Source of the DNA: Peribolospora baueri
Lineage: Eukaryota > Basidiomycota > Peribolosporomycetes > Peribolosporales > Peribolosporaceae
Reading direction: 5' to 3'
Length of the DNA stretch: 64,000 bases
Assembly: GCA_029717555.1 (NCBI GenBank)
Contig: JAMDHS010000005.1
Span: forward strand, 186,001-250,000
Shown one piece after another: positions 46,061 to 55,900 of the stretch. Position numbers and translations under genes: made by a program. Position 1 is the first letter of the stretch. Every line of letters begins with the position of its first letter. The notes beneath the pieces are model-generated. The model did not search any database. It had not been told where the DNA came from and saw only the letters and a program-made list of their open reading frames with translations.

Positions 46061-48649
46061 TGGAGAAGCCAAGCACTTCCTCTTTCACACGAGAGTGAGC
46101 GAGCTTGGATCAGCGACGGAGGTCAAAATCCTCACAAGCTGATTGACGCCGTTTGATGTGTGTTCAGTCCATGGTCGTTTCCTCTGCCAGCAGTATTTCG
46201 TCCAACGCTGGAGGTGAGCTATTCCACGACGAGATCTTCCTACGCGGGGATTCCGGCAGACAGATTATGCGTGCTGGCGTTACAGCTCCCTATAAACACG
46301 TGGTTGCCATGGAAAGCTGTCAGCTCGACGAGGCACCGCCCATTATAAGGGACTCATTAGAGAGAAGACGAGGCTCTTGGTGCCGGAAGTCGCCGAGGCC
46401 AACGAGATCTTGTCGGTTGCGTATATGGACGGACAGAAGATGGGATGCGTGTGACCATGAGGGCCTACTTGACTAGAGTTCACTAGGGCTTCTTTTGTCT
46501 GAACGCCACAGATACCAGGACGATGGAGAGAGGGGGGTTAGGTGGGTCAGTTTGCTGTTATTGAGCAACGGATACGTCTAAAAGGCTTTTGGCTCCGAGA
46601 GCAGGTCCAACCGTGGCGTGCCTCTCTTTGGGCTCAGATGCAGAGATGGCTTTCCGTTTGAAGAACGAGTACGCAACCTGGCCGGTCCCTAAAGACTCGT
46701 TGGTCAGCGAGGTTGACCTACCGGGTGATCCTGACGAGGCGACCCAGTAACGTCGTCGTCATCGTCGTCGTCGTCGTCGCCAGAACAAGAGCGAGAAGAG
46801 AGTGGCGCTTTCGATCACCCTCTCGCATGGGAACCTTAAAATTCGGATGACCTTTCCCCTCTTTGGTCGGCGTTGGTTTGTGGCTGATAAGGACGGCGTT
46901 GGCTTGCATCAATGTTACGTGTGCTTAGAGAGGTGTGTCGTGGTTCCTTCTTCGTCCCCGCTCACACATTCGACCCGTTCCCAGCACGTCGTTACGCTGT
47001 CCACCCCGACAGCAAGTCATGAGCGACGGATCGACGTGTGCCGTACCGCCGGGGGCGCCAAGACGGCACCGCCATTGTCTCCTCGTGTCGCTCACAGGCC
47101 TCGACAGCGGCCCCGCCCGCCCGCCCGCCCGCCCGAAACGAGCCATTCTTTGTGGATGAAGGGAGTGGAGTGGGAATGGATGGACGGACGGAGAGGAGGT
47201 AAGTAGATAGGAAAGGCGGGCTCAAAACAAGACAAGACGAGGAGCAACACGGGACACGGAACAGGAGTAACGGATAGGGGACGAGGGGGCGAAGAAGAGC
47301 CGAAGAAGAAGAAGAAGGCGCAGTTCTGAGGCACGGCCTAAGCGGGGCCCATTTGGAAAGGCACGTTGATCAGAAGAGAAGGAGGACGGGGGAACGCATC
47401 CGCCGTAGAAAAGTAGTGCAACCGATCATGCTGGCGCCAAGAACAGGCGAACGAAAAGAAAGGAAAATCGGACACAGGTCGCAAGAGCTAGAAGGGCGGC
47501 CGGAAGGATGAAGGGCACGAGGGCAAAAGAAGCGGCTCAACGGATGGAGGCGGCGCGGCGAGATCGAGACGGGAACGGGCGGTGGTAAAAAGTCGAGACA
47601 CCGAGGTGGCGAGGCGAGGAGAACAATTGGAAAGGCGGGCAACATCCAGTCGATAAGGTGATGGCGATGGCAAAACGAGACGACACCAAGAAAAGACGGG
47701 GAGGAAGGCGATGTCGACTAAGTAACGGCGACCGGTAGCGGCGACTGTGTGGTTTGGTAGGCGGAGATGGAGACCAGAGTGGAGAAGAAAAAAAAAAGGT
47801 TTCGGGCGCGAGATACGTACGTACGTATGTACGGTATGTCGTTGTAGCCTCTGCTAATGCTTCCTTCCTTCCTTCCTTCCTTTAGCGCGGGGTTATTCGA
47901 CACTCGTGGGAGAGAAAAAAGAAGAAGAAGAAGAAAAAAGCTTGGTGCTCTTCCGTCTGTCCGTATAGGCTTGGGCTTGAGCGCCGCGAATCAGAGGTCA
48001 AAAAAGTCGTCGTCCGTCTAACCGCTACTAGTACGGTCCGCTGGCAGTGCCAGTGCAGAACAAGGAAAAGAACCAAGGATAGATGGAGGGATAGATGGAT
48101 GGATGAAGGCGACGGATGTTCACAAGTGCGAACGGACGGGCGGTGGGCGAGCGTCGCGTCGGATCGGTTCGAAGGATGGAAGGATCGCGAGGTTCGATCG
48201 GTCGGGTGACACGACACGGCACGGTGCGGCGCGCCGGTCCGATCGAGACGGGAGGGAGGGACGTTGGTCGGGGCGCGTTCGCTCGCGTCCCTAACGCCAC
48301 CTCAGGCGACCGACCACTTCCAACGTTCAGTTCACGGAAGACTGCGGCCATCTTATTGTCCATCGGTAAACCTAACTAACTACGTACACGTCCCCCGACA
48401 TACACAAACGAACAACAGCAAGCCCCGCCTCCCGCCCAGGGCCAATATCACACAGAGCCGCCAACCGAAACGGGCGGACGTTAAAGACGAGGTCTAAGGA
48501 GATTATGTCCTCGAGTTGGACCGGATAAAGAAACGGGCATGCTGCGAGTACCGACTGGATAGACGTGGAATAGATATATAAAGACAGAGTGGGCCCGAGT
48601 CGGAAGGAAGGACCGCGAGGAACAAGAGTTAGGGGAGATGTCTAGCACT
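46061..48649. other. intergenic right of the copia remains
   Basis: No gene recognised. It includes a short weak frame at 46153-46476 that may belong to the decayed element. A CGT trinucleotide run lies at about 46752-46780 and CTTC repeats at about 47862-47882. A TATA-like TATATAAAG sits at about 48575-48583, downstream of the C2H2 gene. The 3' end of that gene lies at the right edge. Confidence 0.45.
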
Positions 48650-50080
48650 TCAAGTGGCGCCTATGTTTTTCCTCGGCACCGTCGAGCCAATGCAGATGCC
48701 CCGAGACCGATGCCGAGCTAAAGCATCGCGCCTGGCGAAGGCGCTGCCACTGGGAAGAAAGAGACAAAGAAATGAGGACCGGAAGCGTCTGCGAAGACAA
48801 GCAAGGTTGTTCCCACTCACCATGGGCAAACGTTTTCCTTCTCGACCATGTGAATCTTGACATGACGACGAAGGTCGTGCTGGCGAACAAAAGACATGCC
48901 GCTGATGGCGAGGAGACAAACGAGAGACGATGAGCGCCGGCTCGGCCGCAACAACAAACGCCCACGACACTCACCAGTCGCCGACATGACACTTATACGG
49001 CCGGTCGCCCAAGTGGGTCTGAACGTGGCTGTACGTGGCGCTCCGTCGGGGGAAGATGGCCTTGCAGAGGGCACATTGCCAGTGCTTGCCGCCCCTTCCG
49101 GGCTTTTTGATTGGCTTGCCGCTAGAAGAGGTGGCGGAGATGGCCTTGTGGGAAGGAATGACGATGATGTGCTTCTCCACGTCCTCCTTGCGCAGCGCTC
49201 CCTCTGGCTCGAATACGGGGACGCCGTCGACAGTCGAAGACGAGGACGAGGACGCGTCCGCGCCGACGAGGTGTCCAGTGCGACCGTCGATCATGCACTC
49301 GGCTCCGATCGAGTGACTTGGTCCCGGTCCGGTCATCGCCACGTCCATGGCGGCCAGCACGTCCTGGCTGGGGAAGGCGCGCTGAAGCTCAAGGCCGAGT
49401 CCCGTTCCGCCGGCCTGGCCCCAAAACGTGGGATCGGTAGGCGTTTCGGGCGGCGTTGCGGTGGATGAGGACGAGGTGGAAGCAGCGGACGAAGAGGTTG
49501 AGTCGCGACGGAGGTCGTCGACTCGAGACGTTTCTGCGGCGGCGGCGGCGGCGGCGGCGGCCTTGCCTGCCATCATCGCTTTGAGCTTCTTGGGCTTGGG
49601 GCCCGGTCGGAGACGCTGAGGTGGCGGAGGCAAGCCAGTGGCCGTCGTCGTCGTCGTCGACTCCGGCCTCGGCGGTCTCGCTCCGTCGAGAGGCGGGGTG
49701 GATGAAGCGGTGGAAGCGGCGGGAGCGAAGGTGCTGGGACCGGGGGGATAGGCTCCCTGGTAGAAGGCGCCGGCGTACATGGGCTGAGGAGTGACCTGGA
49801 AGAGGCCGTTGCCTTGCCACATCGACGGTATATGCGCGGACTCGGAGACCGAAGGCATCGTGGGGGCGCCCTTGGGAGCGTCGGCGGGGAAGGCAAAGTG
49901 GGAAGGGATGACGGGGCCGGCGCCCGAGAAAGAGTCGCCGAGCTTGTCGCTGGCGTACGGGCTGACGAAGCCGCCGACGATGGCGTGCTCGGCGGCGCCT
50001 TCACCGCCTGGGCCGTACCACTGGGGGTTGTTCATCGGCCATTGCCAGCTGATGCTGTCGGGGAACTGAGCGTAAGACAT
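48650..50080 (-). CDS. C2H2 zinc-finger transcription factor
   Basis: Three exons, complement of 48650-48749, 48821-48901 and 48975-50080; 428 residues, starting MSYAQFPDSISWQWPM. The first ~340 residues are low-complexity (Pro, Ser, Thr, an Ala run) and are likely activation or linker sequence. The C-terminus has zinc fingers that run over two introns: CALCKAIFPRRSATYSHVQT, YKCHVGDCGMSFVRQHDLRR with VKIH, and a compact last one, VCPCGSAFARRDALARHRSR. The RQHDLRRH and ARRDALARHR signatures recall Swi5/Ace2 or Crz1 fingers, but I cannot assign an ortholog. A basic PGPKPKKLKAM could be a nuclear signal. The start is the first in-frame ATG, placed just after a GTC/GAC trinucleotide run. Confidence 0.78.
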
Positions 50081-52996
50081 GTCGTCGTCGTCGTCGTCGT
50101 CGACGGGAACGGACGAGAGAAGGTGGGCGGACGAACGGGTAGAGAGACGCGACGCGATGGCACGGTCTTGAGTCGGGTGGTTTCTGGCTCGTCGTCGGGG
50201 TTGGACGACGAAAGGAGTGTCACTCTGGTCTTTCCTTTCGATGCCGTGTGTCCAGGGGCGAGTCTGGTGGTGATGTATGCCGTTGGGAGCCAGCGGCTGA
50301 CGCTTGCTTTGCTTGCTTGCCTGGTTACCTGGACTGAACTGAACAGGACTGAACTGGACTGGCCTCGTACGAAGGGGGCGAGGTGGTCGAGTGCGGCTGG
50401 GAGGCGCGAAGGGACAGAGGGAGCGGATGGAAAGCAGGGAGAAGAGGAGGTGTGCGAAGGTGAGTTGAGAACGAGGACGAGGACGAGGACGAGGTGTGAA
50501 TGCGAGTGAGTGGGTGGCAGGAGGAAGGAAGGAGGGGGCGATCCTGGAGGCGGGCACGTTTCTTAAGAGCTCACGGCGACGGCGGTGCGCACGATAACGT
50601 GGGCGAGGCTTGCGACGAGCAAGAGGGGGTCAGTCAGTGTGGAATAAAGGCAAGGCAGGCGGACGTGCCCCGGCGTGCCTAGCCACACCGTCCGTCCGTC
50701 CGTTAGTCCGTCTGTCAGTCAGTCGCTCGGCACGCCCGTCTACCAGCGGTGCGAGTGCAGGAGGGGAAAAACAGAGGAGGAGTGGAAAAAAAAAGAGGGG
50801 TGGTCGACTCGAACCGGTCGGGTGGAATGACGATGTTTGGGCGCTTACTCCTGCATGTGTCCCCCCTCCCCCGCCGGGACGCGATTGGGTTGGCGTGGCT
50901 TCGTAGATCGTCCGTCCGTCTGTCTGTCCGTCGCTCGCACCGGGCTCGGCGAGGGAAAGTGAGCGAGCGATGGCCCCAGGCGAGGGGAAGGGCAAGGGCG
51001 ACGGAGACGGCGATCGGACAATTTCACCCGGAATTGGAATCGCGAGACGACGACGTCAGACGAATGAGAACGAAGGGCCAAAGGGAAGAAGGGCCAAAGC
51101 GCGAGCTTGTGCGCGGGCAAAATCGCATTTGTAGCGTACGGTCAGACAAGGCGCTAAACTAGACTCGCCTCCGGGACCCCAGGAGAATTTGCGTGCGAGC
51201 GTGCGTGTGTGTGTGCGAGGTTGTGCATATGCAGCAGATCAACATCTATAGCGCGTAGCATGCGCTGCGTCGCCCGCCTCGATGGACCGGTCCTTTCGCT
51301 TCCGGCCACGGACGAATGAACGACAGACGCACGCCCATTCCCGCCGACAAACAACCCACGCCCACGGAGGTGCTTGGACCGCACCGACCGACGACCAGGA
51401 CGCGCTTGCAAGGCCCTGGGAAAACACGAGGAGAGAAGAAGAAAGAGGGGCCCGAGAGGCAATCGGAAGCGGAAGCGAACCAAGCGTGTATGTGTGTCTG
51501 CCTGTCTGGCTGTCGTGCACAGCCCAGCTCCCCTTCTTCCTTTCTTCCGATCGCCCCACGTCCAAAGCGGGAGGAGGAAGGAGAGATGACGTAAGCATCG
51601 GCGGACGGACGCAAGTGGACGGACGGGGGTTGGTCAGGGACAGAGAATGTGGCAAGGCATGCCGGTAGGGAGGACGTGTACATGGACCGACGGATGGAGG
51701 GGACGGTCGAGGAAGGGGAAGGGAAGGTGAATGATCCAATACATCATCAGCTTGTCCGTTCATTCACCCTCGACCGCCTGCGTGCATGCTTGCGAGCAGG
51801 AGAAGGAAGCAGGAGGGCGACGCGGCTGCAAGCAGGCCAGGCGCCAAAGGAGGACGACATCGTCTTGTCTCCCCCACACACACACTCCCCCTATAGAGGG
51901 AGGACGAACGGGGCGCAAGGGACTGTCTTTCGGCAGGCATATCCCATCCCGTCGTCCCGGCCGATCTTTTCAACCACCACATAGGACGATCCGTGTCTTG
52001 GTTCTTCTTCTGTCACCGTGTCAGACGGGGGGGTGGGGCGACGGTTTGTCCAAGGGCGAAACTCTGTCTCAATATACGTGCTGGGAGAGAGAGAGAGAGA
52101 AAGAGAAAAATGGCAGAGGGAGAGGAGAGAAGAGAAGCGAGCTTCACTGATCGAGATCAGATGGCACAAATTGAATTGAACGCGAACCGCTTCCGAAGTA
52201 AAAATGCTGACTGGCGCATGCCGAATGCCTCCTCTCTCCTCGACTGCGGCAGGCGTCCTCGCCGGGATCAGCCCACGCGAGCGGGCGGAGCGAACGAGCG
52301 CGTCTACGACGATCCGTCATCCATTATTTTAGACTCTCATCCGGACACCGTCCTTGCGCAAACGAACGCGTCTCCTGCACGCAGTCCCGACAACGACAAG
52401 GAAACGCGAGCCGGCGCCGTCGCCGGCGCCGTTTACGTCCACGTCCACATCCACGTCCGCGTCCTTGCTAGCTAGCTGGCCGCGGCCGGCCGGTTGCCTT
52501 GCCGTGCGCGGAATGGGGTCATTCATCATCGACGATCGATCGATCGACTGCCGCTCCCGCTGCCGTGTGCTCCGAAAAAGGTTTTTCTCGGTCCTCCGTC
52601 CGACCCCAGGTCGCCAAGGTCGACCGGCCGACCGAACGAAAGAGAGAACGAGTGAACGACTTTCATTATGCAGCGCTCAGGCAAGGAGCATTAGAGCAGC
52701 CGTGTGAACCGAATCCCAAATCCCGAGTTCCCCCCCACTCCCCACCCAGCCCAGCGAGTGCCGACCGCAAAAAGGGTTGCCCGGTCCGGCATACGCAAAT
52801 TTCGAATTTGCGCCATTTCACGCGTACAATTGCATTTCATTCATTGCATGCATGCTCTCGGTCCCAATGCTCGGCCACAGACAAATGTGATGATGGAAAG
52901 AAAAGAAAAACATGGCCAAGTGCTAGGAGGGTGGTGACGTACCCACGGTCATCTAACCCCTCGCCTCCTCGCTCTTCCCTCCCGCACGCACGCGCC
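50081..52996. other. 2.9-kb intergenic between C2H2 and lipase genes
   Basis: It holds the C2H2 promoter on its left. A CGT/GAC trinucleotide run is directly upstream of the start codon (50082-50103), and GACGAG hexamers lie at about 50471-50492. The rest is GA-rich with GTCC repeats near 50685-50725. No coding family or RNA gene seen. Confidence 0.45.
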
Positions 52997-55900
52997 TCAC
53001 AGCTGCCGGCAAGCGTCCTGGTATGCGGCAGGGAAGTGCGAAGCGAAGGCGTCCGCCTGGAAGTCCGGAAGGCTGAAGAAGGCCACCGGGTTCGTCACGC
53101 GGTAGACGCCGCGAATGCCGCTCTCTCTGGGCGGTGACGACGACGAGGGTGTCATCGTCGTCGTCGTCGACGAGGCCGCTTTTTTACCTCCTGACGATGG
53201 CAACGACAACTCGCCTTCCGAGTGAGGCCCGTCGAGCCAGTACACCGCGCCTATAGGAATCAGAGGGCCGCCTTGCACTTCTTCCCCGCGCATCGTCGCC
53301 GTTTCCAACGCCATCCGCCGAGCGGAGAGCCGGTGCAACGCCGAGGCGGACGACGACCAGGCAGTGGCCGTCACGGACGACGACACCTTCTTGTCCGGCG
53401 ATGGCGAGCTCGGAGACACACCTCGTTCCCCATCCCCTTCCGACGACCGCACCAGCGAAGGCCTCCTGGCACGCGCCTTGGCGGATGCGAACAAGTCCCC
53501 CTCCACCTCCCGTCTCAGCTTCCAAAGCTCCTCCTCAATCTCCCCTCGCCGAGCCTTGTCCTCCGCTCTCTCGCTCCGCGATAGCTTTCGCCAAGCGTGC
53601 CAGGCCCGTAGAATGTGCACCCTCGGGCTGTCGCTCTCCTCCGGGTCCATCGCCGCGGCGGCGGCGGCGTTCGCCTCCCCGCTCAGATCGTCCACCTCCT
53701 TCCTCCTCCGCACCCTGCTCAGCGCTCCCAGAGCCCTCCGGAGCTCGCGGATCTGACCGTGACCCATGCGAGCCACGATATCGCTGCCGAGCACGACGGA
53801 CACCACCAGAGGCACCGTCCCCAGCGAAGCTCGGCGCGCCAGCCCGACCGAGCCGGTAGCAGGGTGAGCGAACGTGACGGCGCGAACGAGCCGACCAGGA
53901 GGCAGACCGCTGGACGAGGAAGTGACCCAAACGCCTGGAACAGAGTCGTCATCGTCATCGTCGTCCTCCTCCTCCTCCGTCCCTCTCGATGAACAGCGAC
54001 GACGCCCTCTCTTCTCCCCAGCCCTCGCATCCGGCGTGGGCTTGAACTCGGACAAGAGCAAAGCGATGGTAGAGCAAAGAGCGCCGCCGAGCGAATGACC
54101 GGTGAGGACGACGGTGAAACCGCGGTTCGCCTCGAGCGTCTCGCGCAATTTGACAAACAGCTCTGACGAAGGGTTGATGAGGTTGCGAGCCGCCCTGAGC
54201 ACGCCCGCATGCGACCTCAGTTCCTCTTCCCCTTCCCTCTTCCTTGCCTCCACGTTGTCGTCGCCCTCTCCAAACACCGGAGGAAGGTAGAGCCTCTCGG
54301 TAAAAATGTCCAAGTCGACGATGATATCGCTCAAGCTCTGGCTGCCCCGAATCGCGACGACGACCGCCTTGCGGCTCGTGTCGACGCAGATGAAAAAAGT
54401 GGGAGAGTACTCGGCGTTTCCATCGAGCGTCTGTATGCCCGCGTGTACCACGTCATCCTTGTCGATCCGAGAAAGGAAAGAAAACGTGTGGTTCGCGAAT
54501 CGCTTCCCGGACGGCGTGAACAGCGGCGTGGGCGGTTCGTAGATGTACCGGTGGAGGCCGTATGTAGAGATGGCGAGCCTAGCGTTGCGCTTGATGGTCC
54601 TGATCAGCGTCGCTGTGTCCTCCGACAACGCCGTAGAAGAGGCGCAAATGGAAGGCGGCGATGAAGACGAAGAGGAAGGCGGCGTGCCGGTCTCCGGTCC
54701 GACGCCGAAATGAGAGGCGCGCCGATGAGGCCCCGGCCGATCCGGTCGTGGCGTCTTGGTAAACTCGAGTTCGAGAATGTCCTCTCCTCGGCGCGTGACG
54801 AAGTAGTCCTCCTCGTCCTCCGACGAGTCTTCCTCCTCACTCTCGCCCTCCTCGTCAGCCACGTCTAGGGCCTCCGACCGGCCCTTCCCGCCTTCCGCAC
54901 CACCTTCCTCCTCGTCGCCCATCCTGCTCCGTCGCCGACGCCGCCATTTAGGCTCCCACCCCTTCAACGACACCAGCCCCGCGCCGTCGCGAAGGTAACG
55001 CTGGCGAGTGACGACGTGCATGGCCACCAGCTCGGCCATTCCCCGCGCGACCTGCCACTTGGTCAACCCGCGCGGCTGTGCGCCCCATCCGCCCTCTTTC
55101 TTCCCCTTCGCCTCGTGATCCTCGAAAGCGACCGCTTCCCACTCCCTGTAAATCACGCGGTAGCAATCAAACGCCGCCCTGCCCAGCACGGTCTGGCCGG
55201 TAACGTTGAGGAACAGCCAGCGTCCGAACCACGCAGCAGTAAAGAGACCCGAGCCGGCGTCTCTGACGAGGTCGAAGACGTGCACTCCTACGAAGAACAC
55301 AAACTGGGCGAGGAGGGAGAGGACGGAGAGCGAAGCGGTCAAGATGGCCGAGTTTGTCGAAAATGCGCCGCTGTCGGGCTCGCGGAAGACGTTTTTCGCG
55401 TCCGTCAAATGGCTCATCGAGCGGAGGGGCCAATGCATGTCACCACCCTCTGAAGGATGCGGTGGAGATGGAGTCGATCTACCTCGCAGCGACGGGGAGG
55501 GTAGTACGCTCGATGACAGGAGGGTCTCGTCCGAAGTGTGCGACGTCTTCCGTCTCAGCCCGCCCGCTCTCGAGTCCGCCGGGGAGGAAGGCCTGGTCGA
55601 TGTGGGTTTGTCGTCGTCCTCGGGAGCGGTGGACAGCATGCTAGACGGCACCAGCCGAGACGCGGGGCTGTGTTGTGGGACGGCGGCGAGAGCAGAAGCG
55701 GCAACCGCCTTGCGCATCCGCTCCGGTTCCCTGAGGTGGAAGCTGCCCACCGTTTGCGCGAGCCGTCGCCGATCCTCCGCGTCCAAGCCCAGGCCCGCCG
55801 TCGGAGCCGCGGTGTCGGATTGGGTCGTCGAGGGCGTATTCTCCTCGCTGTGACCGGCGTCGTCGAGGCCGTTCACACCGAGGCCGATGCCACTCGACAG

